A DNA stretch of 64,000 nt from Stenopsyche tienmushanensis (GCA_008973525.1 WACJ01000503.1:1302001-1366000); one strand, 5' to 3'; positions 24,481-36,798 are shown, counted from the stretch's first letter. Notes: generated from the letters alone by a model not told the origin. Translations and numbers: made by a program.

Positions 24481-25209
24481 GATTCAAGATCTTTTGTTTT
24501 TATCTACAGAACCGTTTGATGTATGTCTACTTTTTCTGGTACTTAAATTTTGTAGATTTAATCTTGCCTTTGGTACTTAAAATATAAATATATTCGATTT
24601 TGTGATGTTTTTTACATTGGTTCCGTTTAAAATCGTATGTGCAGAATAGAACAAATCCTATAATATTTCTTAATCTTTATCATAAAATTAATCGTCTTCT
24701 TTGAGACTTTTATAGGGACTGCATTTTTCATGTGGGGATTTCTCATTGTATTCCATAAATATATTGAACTTATAATTACAAATTTAGTCACTCATAAGCG
24801 GCTTTTTACTACGATCACAACTTTATCATTTGCCTCAGAACCAGATCCTAACTTTATCAAATTCAGGAAATTTTCCAAATCCAGCATCAAGGAAAATATC
24901 AAAACTTCCAAATCCAGGATCTAATCCACTAATCCTATTACGCACCGTATCTATTTATAAAGATGTGTTGGAATTGAAATATCTGATTTCTAGACGCATT
25001 GCTTCATTGCATACAATGTTGAGAGCATGTCCAGAATGATTACAGGTAGACATTCTGATTTCTCAACGATTTTCATTTCTCGAAAAATGAGAATTCTCGA
25101 AAGTATTGAATATAAATATTAAAATCTTAGTACGTAATTGAAATAAACTAGTCATATAGTTAAAATTTAATTACATTGATTCATATTGTTTTACAAGTAA
25201 CCCTTTAAA
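24481..25209. other. AT-rich spacer before SINE
   Basis: AT-rich; overlapping ORFs at 24730-25039 share the same DNA in different frames and resemble nothing known. Confidence 0.5.
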
Positions 25210-25465
25210 AATTCGACTAAAGATTGGTATAGTGATTTAGATCCTGGACTCTTACTGTAAAGGTTCGGGTTCAAATCCAGATTGTGGAGAAAATAAAATC
25301 ACCACATCAACAAATTTGGGAGATCGGAAATATGAATATTTCCAATCGATCGATTCGATCCTGGTTTACCCTGATTTCCTGGATTTGAAAGAGTAACTAC
25401 TGAGGCGATTAATGAAGTTGTGCAAGAACGCCCGCGAGTGAGTGAATGAATTTGCAACAATGATT
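25210..25465 (+). mobile_element. tRNA-derived SINE-like element
   Basis: An internal RNA polymerase III promoter is readable. The A box is TGGTATAGTGAT (25225-25236). The B box is GGTTCAAATCC (25268-25278), which fits the consensus GGTTCRANNCC. Their starts are 43 bases apart, as in a tRNA. The CCTGGACTCTTACTG segment between them is typical of tRNA-derived SINE heads. The acceptor stem does not pair, so it is not a working tRNA. The body runs on with GGGAGATCGG and CGATCGATTCG and ends near 25440-25465, where GC drops. No clear target-site duplication seen. Confidence 0.6.
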
Positions 25466-25515
25466 ATATTATCATTTAAATGATAATATCGCTATGATAA
25501 TAATGATAATATCGC
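25466..25515. repeat. 24 bp perfect palindrome plus direct repeat
   Basis: Positions 25466-25489 form a perfect palindrome, with half-site ATATTATCATTT followed by its reverse complement. Right after it, TGATAATATCGCTA occurs twice (starting near 25481 and 25504), separated by TGATAATAA. It sits at the 3' edge of the SINE-like element and may be its tail or a simple sequence that grew there. Confidence 0.75.
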
Positions 25516-26929
25516 TACTCAGTCATAGATTCCCTCTTCTACATCATGAATCATAATTCTTATCCTTATTTTACCATGTATGGAAGGCAAATGGGAAACC
25601 ACCACATGAAAAATCCTTTCTTTAGTGGAAATCGCCTTCGCTTGAGATATGAGATATGACATATTCAATTAAAAAACACGGCATCGAAAGTAGAATCGGG
25701 CATCCAAGATCTCTTTTTATAAATTATTAGCACTCACCTGTTTTAGCTTAAAACCTCAAACAACCTATTCAACATCTAATTCTAAACAATATTTAACCAT
25801 TATTAAATTTAAGGTATAGTCAATTGAAATCGCTATTGTCGGATAAGCCCTTTATTAAGGTCTTTCGACTCTCTGAGGGTCAATGAATTTTAATGGCAAA
25901 ATAAATAAGTTTAGGACGTATCTATTGTTTCTTAAACATTTTTTGTCACATCTAGAGCCCCAATACAACCTTTCAAACAGAATGCATTTTGGTAGAAACG
26001 CAAACATATTTTATGGTTTTTATACTACGGGATTAAAGAACAGTCTGTAATCAGTGGTTGCGAAGTGATGCGACGAAGGAACACAGACGTTGAGTGAAAT
26101 AGAATGATTTATTTAAAATAATATAGATATATATAACAGGCGAAGAATGATCTTGAAGGATTATCAATATTACAATGGAGAATGTTATGTGTAAAGACGA
26201 GGAATGTTTTTTGGAAGGAACTATAACCAGGAATGGAAGGAACTAGAATGAGGAATGTGCAATTATTTGGTTGACGACAAATTATCTAGGTTTTAAATTT
26301 AAATAACAAAATTTATATCTAGAAATGTACTAAAAACTTTATCTCATAATAAAACTCATTTTGTATAATAAAAATTGATTTCTAAATTTCTCGTGAAATC
26401 AGAAAAATTCTCAAGAAATGAGAATTCTCAATTATACATATTTTCGAGAAATTCTCGTAGAAGAAACTCTAATCTCAGGTGTAGATTGTCACTGACACTA
26501 AAAGTTTATTAGTTGGTTTTAAAAATTAATGAATCATGTAATTATTTATGTAATTTTTTTTATGTAATTATGTAATCATGTAATTTTAGCATTTTTTCTA
26601 CTTCAACGTACAGAAGTTCATTAACAAAATTTACTAACGGTCACCCATTTATATGAAGACGAAGAAGATAAAATATAAATTCTTTTAAAAATTGGAAGAG
26701 TTCTTTCGTACATTTTTTGTTTACAGTATTTTTCTTGCTGAATTTTAATAGGGATATTATTTAAACGATGCTATTTATCAAATACGAAGCTTATTAGCAT
26801 AGGATGATTTTTTCTTTGCCGTTATTTGCAAAACGATTTTATCACGTTGTCTTTACGTAATATTTTATTTTTAAGGGAAATTTGTTATTTTTTTTTAATA
26901 TTTATAAAATCACAAATCTTAAAGTTTGA
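25516..26929. other. AT-rich stretch with short ATGTAATT-type repeats
   Basis: AT-rich and gene-free. At about 26533-26586 the word ATGTAATT or close variants recurs five times with irregular spacing, a decayed simple repeat. Confidence 0.45.
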
Positions 26930-27430
26930 GTACAAAGTTTTAAGATACGAAAAACGTCCAGGTAGCGGTAAAGTGCATACAAAGTAAGCCAAGTTGTTAG
27001 GGAAGCTTTCCAAAAAAAGAAGTGCTAGTGAGTTTTTAATTAAATTTTATGAATACAGAGCCGGAGCGGGCGTAGTTTCTAGGGTAATAAAATTTTCATG
27101 TAAGGTCATTAGGTAGAGATAGGCGGAACGAGCTTATGAAATGCACACATGACCGTTATCAAACCCCTCCGACATTAACCCACTTCGGAAAACGGTCCGC
27201 TATTTCCTCTCCACTCTTAAATGATTGATAATAAATATATATGGAACAGTTACTTCCTCAACACCACCGGCTACATTGTTACGACCCAAATGAACGGCAA
27301 TTATCCTGCCCGATATAAAACCCATCCTCCCACAACTACAACTTTGTTACCGACTCCTAATAACCATCTCATATCGCTACATGAAAAAACTGCCATTAGG
27401 TGAAATCATCCGAAAACTATGGGAGCCCTA
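26930..27430. promoter_or_regulatory. GC-raised island (candidate regulatory DNA)
   Basis: About 500 bp with CpGs and pyrimidine-rich runs (AAACCCCTCCGACATTAACC; CCATCCTCCCACAACTAC). A 60-codon ORF at 27221-27403 has no similarity I can name. Composition resembles the other islands. Confidence 0.25.
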
Positions 27431-28019
27431 ATTCAACCGCACAAAAACCAACAAATTCTCAAGCTTAATTATCAAAAAATATTTTAGCATATTTAGCATC
27501 AGTTCAATGAATCAAATCCACTTAATCGGGACAACTCTTAGTCAAATGTTTGTCAATTTTTGATACGACCAATAACATTTAATATGATATACTGAATTAA
27601 TGTTTCTTGATTGTTGTATGGCGCAAATATCAACATCAATTGATTACATACGATACGAACGCCTCTTTTATCATTTCATCCTTACTAGTTTTAATCAAGT
27701 TTCGAAATGTATGATTAAATGAGATCACATGCAATTCTCTTGTGTTTATTTTTCGAGCTAGTGAAACAAATCATTGGATTTATTCGCACAGTATGTCATT
27801 TCATTCTGTTGTGGTGATCGAATTCTGATGGAAATGAGGTAATCAGCATTTCTATGTAAGAACGAGACACTTGAGAGTATGTAAATAATAGCAAATTTTG
27901 TATTTGAAGGCTTACATATAATCACGAATATATAACGCACATAATGTGCCCGAATTTTACTTTCACTTTTACTATCAGTTTTTGATTTTCTATTTTCAAC
28001 AATAAATTTCTGCAAAGGA
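27431..28019. other. AT-rich spacer
   Basis: AT-rich. The minus-strand ORF 27758-28015 (85 codons) is not recognisable. Confidence 0.45.
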
Positions 28020-28745
28020 GTAGTGATACTCGGATGATCATATCAGCGGCTGAATTATCAAAACAGCAGCCAGCTGTCAAAATAGCAGCAGGTTGTCAAA
28101 AGGGCTGGCAGCTTTTCAAAAAGGAATCCAGCGGTGATCAAATCGAGTAATTAAGCATAATTATCAAAACAAATGACTGCCAAAGTCAACGCCGAGATTT
28201 TGCGATTTTGCGACGCGAACAGAAGACATTAAGCTGGGAATAAAATGCGCCGGGTAAAAGTCAAGACAAAATTGTCGAACAGACCTCGACGAAGAAGGAA
28301 CTCCTCGAAAGACCAGGTTTTCGACCCTACCCCCAACGGAAGAAGATCTCCACGAGGGGGAGGGTCTTATCTTTGCTTCTTGAACCCGATGGGGGAGGAT
28401 ATTGATCTGAGTCCAAGAAGATTCTTCCACCCGACGTTTACTCTCGGATGGATCATCACCCGCTTGCTCCGTATCATGCATGCTCGCTTTCTTGCCACTG
28501 ATTCTCCTACTGTGGGTTAATTGAATAAATATGTTGTGCTGATTGTCTCATTTTGACCAATGAATAAAACCATAAATATGTTCCGTCATTCATCGCAGCC
28601 GACTCGTGGTTCGGGGCCATTGTTACGGATCACTCATCTCACCGAGATGTTCTCAATAGTGAGTACACATGCGAACAACGCGACCATTAAGTCGCAGCGA
28701 CGAAGATAACAACCCCCGTAAATCAAGCGGGGTTCGCTACAATAT
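28020..28745 (+). mobile_element. GC-rich block, possible LTR-retrotransposon fragment
   Basis: The GC content rises sharply over about 720 bp. It opens with imperfect short repeats (AGCAGC-CAGCTGTCAAAA, AGCAGC-AGGTTGTCAAAA, GGCTGGCAGCTTTTCAAAA). An Arg-rich frame at 28245-28520 and its antisense frame (28164-28481) match nothing known. The terminal 122 bp (28619-28740) start TGTTACGG and end GCTACA, the TG...CA border style of LTRs, and are preceded by two AATAAA signals (near 28524 and 28563). No second LTR, primer-binding site, protease or RT is visible, and no target duplication was found. A solo or truncated LTR element is the best guess; a GC-rich host sequence is the alternative. Confidence 0.35.
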
Positions 28746-30319
28746 CTAGGGTTATTTGCTTGTAACTTTATGTTATTATATATAATAAACTTACGTATTT
28801 TAAAACAGCTTCAAACTGGAATGAAATCTAAAACAGACAAAAGTGTATCGGAATAAAAATCAGGTTTGAATCAATTAGAAAATATAGGATTTTTTGGTCC
28901 GCTACACGTCTTAAGAGAATAAGAGTTGATTGATTATTGTGTTGACATAATGTGTGAAATTTAACATTTTTATGCAGAATTTGTTTGATTGCATTTATCT
29001 GATAATACTACAATTTTTACTCTTTGTTTATCCTGTTAAAATGATATCTGTTACATCAAAACTCCAGATAGTATTGTTATCAACTCGAATTCCTGCTTTT
29101 AATCTTAAGTTATTATTAAGTATTTTGTTTAGCTTATCTCTTCCTATATATTTGCTTTGTACCCTGAGTAGTACTCCCAGATTTCAATTTGTTTTCTAGT
29201 GTTATGTACTCCAATCTGGAACTCCAAAACTTCCAGAAAATAAGCGTCAAGTCAAATTATAATATTACATATTTCTAATCGTAAATGCTATACCTTCAAA
29301 TAATTACTTTTATTATATTTGTATTTGACATCACTACTCTAAAATATTAAGCATTTTCAAGATAGATTTTTTTATAAATACATTATTCATTTAGAATGCT
29401 TATTATAAAAGAAGAAATAAAATTATAAATTATGCTAGAAAATAAGTTTTTAATACTTCAAAAATGAATCATCCGGAGCTGAAGCAAAAACTGAACCTGA
29501 TTTAAAATACATATTATTTTATGCAATATTATATATATTTTTTGAAGATATGCAAATAATAAATCGTGCATCCATTCTATAAAAACTATTGCTAAAGTGC
29601 TTAAATCGCTTCAAACTTAGATTTTCTGTATTTATTCTCTCAATATTAGATTTTTTTAGGGATAATGTGATGATTTTTAAATTACCTTTCAAACAAGATT
29701 AAATAAAAACGAATAATATATAAATGTATCAAATCAGTCATTCATAGATCTTATACAATTTTATCATATGAATACTTCTGTTTCCTAAAATTATTTGGTA
29801 CGACTTTTTTTCTACGATCTGGATTTGAGCCCGAAATATTGTAAAAAGAGTCCCAGACCAATTTATATCTGGATCTACTATAACGACATTTGATCATCAA
29901 ATGTATATTATATTAATACCCAATAATATGTTCAATTAAAACACCTGACTTCTTGATACATTGTCTCATTGTATTTATTTTTGAAAACATGTCACGTTTT
30001 ATAACTAGTGTTATTTACTACTAAAAACCAACTTTTATTGATAGTTACATAATTTATGTAATTTTATAAGTACATAAGGTTTCAAATATTGTTTTTATAA
30101 CGTCAAGTAATTCTTAAACACAACATTCTGTAGAAAGTTAAAATATAGTGAATAATAAAAAAAGGTTGCCTGAAAATATCAATTGAATCGTCATATCAAT
30201 ATGAAATAATTTTTATATGAAAAAATATTCACAATGAATAATATTGTATGTATGTTGATCAAACTTCAAATAAAAATTAAACGCCCTCATAATATTATTG
30301 TATGTAATATTGATCGAGT
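28746..30319. other. AT-rich stretch, no gene seen
   Basis: Very AT-rich; the 81-codon ORF at 28954-29199 is hydrophobic and low-complexity, as expected from translated AT-rich DNA. Confidence 0.5.
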
Positions 30320-31450
30320 TTCAGGCTAAAAACTTTTATATGGTTTACGACATGGTTGACGCAACACACAAAGAAACGATAAAAAAGCTTAATAGCTTTT
30401 TTGAATACCCAGTCAGGAAATAACTTGCAAACTTCGACGGAAATATAATGAAGTAAGTGAAATAAAAATTAATTTCAACCTCATATCAAAACGTACCAGA
30501 CGCTATTCATGCTTCTCTCAAATTCGTCCAACATCAATATTTTTAGTACCGTCGTGTAATAAGTGAATTAATCTATGGTATTTTGTCTTTTTAAGCTGCA
30601 TTGAGTGAAATTATGTTAAGTGCTTGAATAAGAAGCCGTTACGGTTTGCAGGTAATCGGATTTGTTTCATTGTATTACATTAAAAGCAATCCGACACATT
30701 AAAAATTACCCCTCATAGTACGTTCACATCAAAAGTATTACGAATTCATTATTCAAATATATTTTGCAATAAAACTGGTGGAGTAATGGTGAAAATAAAG
30801 GAAATTACATTGTAGTTTTTTTCTGTACGAGAAAAAAGCGTTTGGTACGGTGAATGGCGCCACTTTTGGCCCCTGAACGATTCCGGCTGTCATTACCTCT
30901 CATATTTATGGGGCCGTATAGGCCTTAACCTGTCTTCTTGGATGGGAAAAACAAGGAAAATATAGCGTTTCGGAGGGTCTTATGCTAAACAGCGCCGAAA
31001 GTGGTTGAGATCTTGCCCTTTACCTTTCGACAAGGGCGCAAGTATTTTCTGCTTTATTATCACCGTACTTCTTTTGTGGAAACTTGTTTTGGAAGGCTCT
31101 GCAATTCTGGAGAGAAATTTGAAGTCAACAGTCATGCATGTGATATTTTTTATCACAAAATTTGTGCCATAAATCAATTCACAATTTTCAGATATACGCA
31201 TCTAGCAGCTTATAAACTTAAATAACAACCCTACTTGATTCCATTCAAAATCAATTAACATCACGCCAGACTTGCAGAAAAAATACAAAGTTTGATAGAC
31301 TCGCGACGGCTTGTTCTTCGCGTCAGCATCACCTATGGTCTTGCAGGTAAGTTCTCTTTCCCAGTAAAAAAAAGATATTTAATAAGCAGAGCACAGCCTA
31401 AAGATTCTAGGGCTCAAAACTTTCATACCGAAGTTACATTGGTGTCAGAA
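30320..31450. promoter_or_regulatory. GC-raised island cluster (candidate regulatory DNA)
   Basis: The core, 30830-31100, carries GGCGCC, GGGGCCGTATAGGCC and AACAGCGCCGAAAG. Frames on both strands (30980-31225) overlap and look accidental. No transposon hallmarks, no splice-flanked coding exon that I could recognise. Confidence 0.25.
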
Positions 31451-34189
31451 CTGGGATTTATAATCATCAATAATCTCGGAAAATATACTGTTGGATACTG
31501 TTGAATGAATTACTGGATCATTTGTGCTAAAATTTATATTAAATTTAATAAAAAACATATTTAAACTTCGCCTATATTGCTTCGTCAGTGGATTCACTAC
31601 AAATGGTCCCTCTTATAAAAAAGGTAGGCCGGTTTAAATAATAGGTCTTGGAATCCAATTAACCACAGTTAATTTTACCAACAGCTTATAAATGTACACC
31701 CCTATCAAAGACTTCAAAGTCCGTTTGACCGTGACTCTCATTACTTATTCATTTGGAGGTAGATTTTGGGGCGTCTTTGTCAATCCCGCCATTCTCGAGG
31801 AACATAGCCATTAGGGCAAATTATGGCTAAAGAGCTTTTTGACTCTTTTAAATTCAAACAGAAATTAAACTTAGTTTCATCCCCTTAAGTAAGTTTCAAT
31901 TTTCAATTTGCAAGAATATTTTCCAAATACAGAGGATTAAAGCACAACCCTCATCTTATGAATGTGTAATGGAAAAATCAATTTTTCATTACGCGAATAT
32001 TGATTTCATGTTTTTAAATTGCCAAACCACTCCAACGGCAAAAATTAATTTGATCCATCAATATTTACCCTCTATTGATACTTATTTTTAAAAAAAATAA
32101 TAGTTTCTAAAATATTCATTTTGACATTTTAAGTAAGAGCAACCACTGAATGTATTTAAAATTTTCATAATATTTAATGAATTTGTCTGGGCAAAATATA
32201 TCTTTAAAACATTATTATTAAGTTCAGAAGAAATCACTTATTTTGAATTAAAAAATATTTTTTGCGTGTTCTCATTGGTATTAAGTTGCTGAAGTATTAG
32301 AACATGAAATACCTTCAATTATATATATTTATCTGTATATTATACCCAACAGTTTATAAAGATTTCGAAGCACTTCACTGAAAGGAAGTGAACATGAGTT
32401 GCTATCGATTTGCCCCATATTATGCACATTAATTGAAGGCAGGAATTGCACGTTAAAGTTGTATTCAGATGCAAAGGTTTCTTACATTATACATAGAGTG
32501 AGTAATTTCGCTGCTTTCAAGCATTATTTGCAAAGGAAGGTAGAAACATCGTTTTCTTTGGAACAAAAATAAATTATAAATTTATTGAACATGCTGAATT
32601 TACTTTGAATGTCTAACATCAATTTGGTCGAAGCTTATTTATTTTTTTAGGACAGTAATCGCCTTATCTTATTTATTGACAAGCATGAAATACTTATTAT
32701 CTGTGAGCAATGTCCTTACATTTCATTAGATAGTTAATTTAGAGTTTAGCCAATTTAGTTTAGATTATATATTTTCAACAAGTTCATCAAGATTACTAGT
32801 TTCATTGAAATAACCCAACCTATGATATTTTCTTAGTTCAAGTGTAACCGAGGTAATACAGTTTATTATTTAATGAAATAAAATGAGAAATCTCAAGAAA
32901 TAAAACCATATTCTACACAAATTAGACGAAGACTCGTATCTCACATAAATATGCTTCTAAACTCCAATTCAATCACATCTTTTTTTTCATTTAATTGTCA
33001 TTATTGGGATCCGAATGTTATTTGAAAAATGACAAAATACTGTTATTTCAAACAAGCGATATTCTGATGAATAAATAAATGCTTTTCTCAAAATATCTAT
33101 TAATTAAAATTGTTAAATATAGGATGAAAACATTTTGCAACAGCAAATATGCATTACGAACATATAATTTAGGTATTCAGCGGTTGGTTTTCTACAGTTC
33201 AAAACTGGTATCTCTTCGAGGATGCATGCTTAAATTATTGCGTTGGTTGCCTCAAGTACTATGAATAGAAGCATTTCACCTCATTTATCTTTGTTTGGAT
33301 TATTTTTCCTCAATTTTTTAGTACTTTGATATGTTTTTCTGTCGATATTACATCGAATATTTGAATCTTAACAAATTCCAAAATATAATATTTGTTAATT
33401 AAAGTTGTTGTTTACTTCATTAGCATTCATAATCTCAAATTTGGCATGATACTAGCGAGCGTAATACATACATTATAATTCAATCGAAAATAAAAATTAA
33501 AGAGCTTATTAACCAGTAAAAAAATGGGTAGAAAAGAGGTTTTAATCCACGCAGAATGAGATCTAATGTTATCTTGTTGGAGTATTTAATATGAATTATT
33601 CCACCATATACGATTTTGATATAACAATAAGTTATTATCTTTTTATTATATGTCATAATTTGTCATATAAAAAGGTCAGTTTCAAATTTGAAAATAAAGG
33701 TGTTCCACTAAAAACTTTGACACGTTATCATCTAAATTTATTTTAGAATGTCTCTTGTTCTTATTGCCATTTTTAAGATTTTTAGTCACATTTTTAATTA
33801 TTAAAAACCCCTATATTTATTTATTTAGTCTTTTTTCATTCCCTTCATTCTTAAGTTGTATAAAAACAACACGCAATATTGTAAATATTCTTCATGAATT
33901 TTGAATTTAGCATTGTTCATAAATAACGCTAAAAATGAGTTCAAGAATAAAACATTAAATCCTCACAAGATTAAAGATCTCACATCATGAATGGTAATAA
34001 AATACACGTGATTCCTGAAACGTGTCTCAATATTGGATGACTGCAAAAAGGAAAGTTTATTTTTTTTAATTTCTTTCTGGATTTTTAGTATGTGTTTAAA
34101 TAACGGGTTCAGATGTTGTATCTATGAATGTTCACAAACAAAATTGAAGTTTTCGCAAATTTTCATGTTGAATTGAATTGCATATTTCC
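31451..34189. other. Mostly AT-rich, small raised patch
   Basis: AT-rich apart from 31560-31860, a moderately GC-raised patch. The segment starting AAGGTGTTCCACTAAAAAC at 33699 resembles the ends of some Tc/mariner elements only weakly and is not called. No gene. Confidence 0.4.
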
Positions 34190-34830
34190 AGAATAATTTA
34201 TTATGATATCGTCTTCCTCTTCTTCAAAATGAAACTCTCGGTCGATACTTTATGCTGCATGAGAGTCATAAAATGGAAAGAGCATAAAATACAGGGTATG
34301 GAAATAAAGGGAAAATGCATACGATATCTGACTACACTTGAGTGGATAGCAATATGAAGCTTAACGACCGCAAACGTATTAAGTGATGACGAGACCTACT
34401 AATAAATATCCTCTCAATAATATTCTACAATAACCTTTTTATATCGAAAAAAATGTGGTAATTTGAAATTTAATCTGAATTTACCATAAAGTTTCCTCCG
34501 CATATTGGGCGCCCGGCGTTCACCCACGCGACGAGGGAAAATCGCATATTGTTAAGGTATTGGAATTTTATTTTGTAAGTAATAAAATTTCAGGAAGGAA
34601 TATACGTATCATAGGCAATATTTTAGTGCGAAAATTTAAAAATAGGGGAATAATAAAACGAGTCACTAAACATATTGGTAGCGTGTTTCGCCAACTGGCA
34701 TAAACTAAAATTCTTTGTGTCGCGAGCATAACGCGCTATTTCAGGAATATATTGAAAATAGCATTGGCTTAAACGGGGATACAGGTGCGGGAGAAATCGA
34801 TCCTGCATGAAGAAAAGGTGATTTTCTATG
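34190..34830. promoter_or_regulatory. GC-raised island (candidate regulatory DNA)
   Basis: Contains a short very CpG-rich core around 34505-34545 (GGGCGCCCGGCG then CCACGCGACGAGGG) in otherwise AT-rich DNA. No coding frame; the minus-strand 61-codon ORF at 34623-34808 is unrecognised. Confidence 0.25.
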
Positions 34831-35700
34831 AAATATGGCAGGGCGGAACATATTATATATTTGCATACGTGCTATATGCATACATTTAAATTTCACATCC
34901 TTCAGGACGTGCATCATTGCTTTATTTGAAAGCTAATGTCGATTCCATAAATAAATATACTAGGCTCACATTCGTTTAAAGTTTTACCAGTGGTTATAAT
35001 CCATGCTTAAAGTTTTATATTTGATGTGGTACGGTCGTTCGATAGGCAATTTAATGGACTTGCAATTTAAAAAATGATTTACCGCCTTTTATGTCACCTG
35101 ATGCTAAATTCGGAGAAAACTACATTTCATTGGTATTTTCAAAAATATAATGATTTTTAAAAACAATAATGGATACGCCAATATATCCAACTTCGCAAAC
35201 CAAATTTTACCAATTTAAGCATAATATTTTTTCAATCAACTTTCAATATTTTTAATTTAAATTTTCAAAAAGTAATGAAAATATATATCTCAGTGTATTG
35301 TTTGATATAATACCTTCTATTCGGAAATTTTCGCCGAGTCTGCAAATTAACGTACAGTGTGCTGCAAAAATGTGCACCGTCGAAATACTCGTTGAAAACT
35401 TGTCTTCTAACATTTCTGCCTTTTCTACTTATAATTGAATGTTTTGGTGTTTTAAATACTATAATCCAAAAAAGTCAATTTAGTAATAAAAATCTCTAAA
35501 AAAAAGGAAATAAGCAGTTCTATTGATCATTGCTTTATACTTTTAATTGATTTTCTCTGCTTCAATCAATTGATGTCTTTCTTTTCCTATATAATTTTAA
35601 TGACTAACAAAAACATGCAAATATTTCAGTTCTTTTTCTCTTTTGAATCGTATTTATAAAAGTTAAATGCGTTATACGAAGCTAGATCTGGAATGCGGGT
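34831..35700. other. AT-rich flank of the hAT element
   Basis: AT-rich DNA; nothing recognised until the target-site duplication of the hAT element at 35701. Confidence 0.5.
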
Positions 35701-35708
35701 CTCCAAAG
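35701..35708 (+). repeat. hAT target-site duplication, left copy
   Basis: CTCCAAAG immediately precedes the left terminus; the right flank has CTCTAAAG at 36791-36798. Seven of eight bases match, the duplication length expected of hAT elements. Confidence 0.8.
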
Positions 35709-36175
35709 CAGAGCCGTCAAACTCAAAGGCTTACATGGGCCAAATTTAAAAAAAAATAAGTTAAGGTGGGCCGCAAAAAAATGCAAATTTTCATAGAAAT
35801 GTAGGTTTATTTTCATATGTAAATTTGAGGTCGTCTGGACTCATTCGGCCTTTGATAAACGCAATTTGCTACTACGATTTCACTATTACGCGGTATCAAG
35901 GCACAAAAATGCCTAGTTTTTCAACTGATGGTATTTCAATCACGATTTATACACGCTGCATAAAAGGTTATCGTGTCTTTCAAAGGACACACATATTATT
36001 TGAGAACTTTCTTAGATCCTTGAATTACGCGGTACCAAAGCGCAAGCCCTCTGCGCTTAGAGGTAAATTGAGGTTTTCTTCCTGGCACTTGATATCTCTT
36101 CTACTTCAGGGGCAATACTGCTAGCAATGATTATTAAAATCTAGATGATTTTGCTTTGATCTGATCACTTTAATT

Positions 36176-36319
36176 GGCGGCTAAATCAGCAATTCGTTCT
36201 GCAACTGTATTTCGAGACAAAGCGATTAATTGAAAATGCTTCAAATTATCCGGATAAAGAATTTGTGCTGCTTTAATTAGGCATATCTTGATGAAATCAA
36301 CTTCATTGAATGGTTTGGA
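36176..36319 (-). pseudogene. hAT transposase fragment (GTF2IRD2-like)
   Basis: 48 open codons reading SKPFNEVDFIKICLIKAAQI, then LALSRNTV-like text (here LIALSRNTVAERIADLAA). This matches the KPF-x-x-x-EF-x-K-x-C-L-x-x-A...LSRNTV-x-x-RI-x-D(L/I) block that follows the BED finger in GTF2IRD2/ZBED-type hAT transposases. It continues after a stop with SDQIKAKSSRF, expected at that place. Upstream, in another frame, SYK and ELID remnants precede it. Frameshifts and stops make it inactive. Confidence 0.85.
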
Positions 36320-36402
36320 GCGTTTTATCTATCAATTCCTATAATTTTTGTAAGACATTATTACATATAAAGCAGATTATTTTATCTTTTTCTACGACTT
36401 AT

Positions 36403-36531
36403 CAGTTGATCAGACTAACTGAACACATTGCTAGAAAGTTTAACATGAAAAGAAGTACCGGTATGGTACTCGACATCGAAAAGGCATTCGACACTATCTG
36501 GCACCGCGGTCAGATCCATAAATTGATATGA
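36403..36531 (+). pseudogene. LINE reverse transcriptase fragment nested in hAT
   Basis: The frame reads QLIRLTEHI, then STGMVLDIEKAFDTIWHRG and HKLI. This is RT motif A of jockey-type non-LTR retrotransposons, with the first catalytic aspartate in the LDIEKAFD context; one residue of the usual VLLD/VFLD is missing. Only about 43 codons remain, with no YxDD and no endonuclease. It lies within the hAT element on the opposite strand, so it was probably inserted or captured before or after hAT mobilisation. It may belong to the same LINE group as 22746-23225, but the two fragments do not overlap enough to compare. Confidence 0.8.
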
Positions 36532-36790
36532 TTTTTCGTCTATTTGTATTACAATTTGACTTCGATGAAGACATATTAAATATAGAGGGCTGAAATAAAT
36601 GAGTAGCAAATATCATATTTCAGCTTCATAAGATTCATCGCCAAGATACAAGCATCATCCTTATCACTCTGAAGGGATGTCTGTATCAATCCTTATCACT
36701 CCTTTTAGTATCATGTTCGTTTTGTTGTCTGGGTCGCAAAAATATTTGGTGTAGGCATATAGTCCGTAGGTTGCGAGTTTGAAAACTCTG

Positions 36791-36798
36791 CTCTAAAG
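36791..36798 (+). repeat. hAT target-site duplication, right copy
   Basis: CTCTAAAG, partner of CTCCAAAG at 35701-35708. Confidence 0.8.

Larger units (their letters stand above)
35709..36790 (-). mobile_element. hAT transposon with both termini
   Basis: This 1082 bp element begins CAGAGCCGTCAAACTC and ends GAGTTTGAAAACTCTG. These are imperfect terminal inverted repeats (CAGAG-xxxTCAAACTC) of hAT type, flanked by 8 bp target duplications with one mismatch. Transposase remnants lie on the minus strand, so the element's 5' end is at the right. Only a central N-terminal piece is readable (36176-36319). The catalytic core and C-terminus are deleted or unreadable; a plus-strand 99-codon ORF (35825-36124) is antisense noise. 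A LINE fragment sits inside on the opposite strand. Confidence 0.85.

Noticed and set aside
25225..25290. Functional tRNA gene
   Set aside because: A and B boxes are present, but the acceptor and anticodon stems do not pair; a SINE fits better.
28164..28520. Overlapping Arg/Ser-rich ORFs on both strands
   Set aside because: Composition-driven; neither resembles gag or any nucleic-acid-binding family with confidence.
33699..33730. Possible DNA-transposon end (GGTGTTCCACTAAAAAC)
   Set aside because: Short, no inverted partner found.
35825..36124. 99-codon plus-strand ORF inside the hAT element
   Set aside because: Antisense to the transposase direction of the element; no similarity seen.
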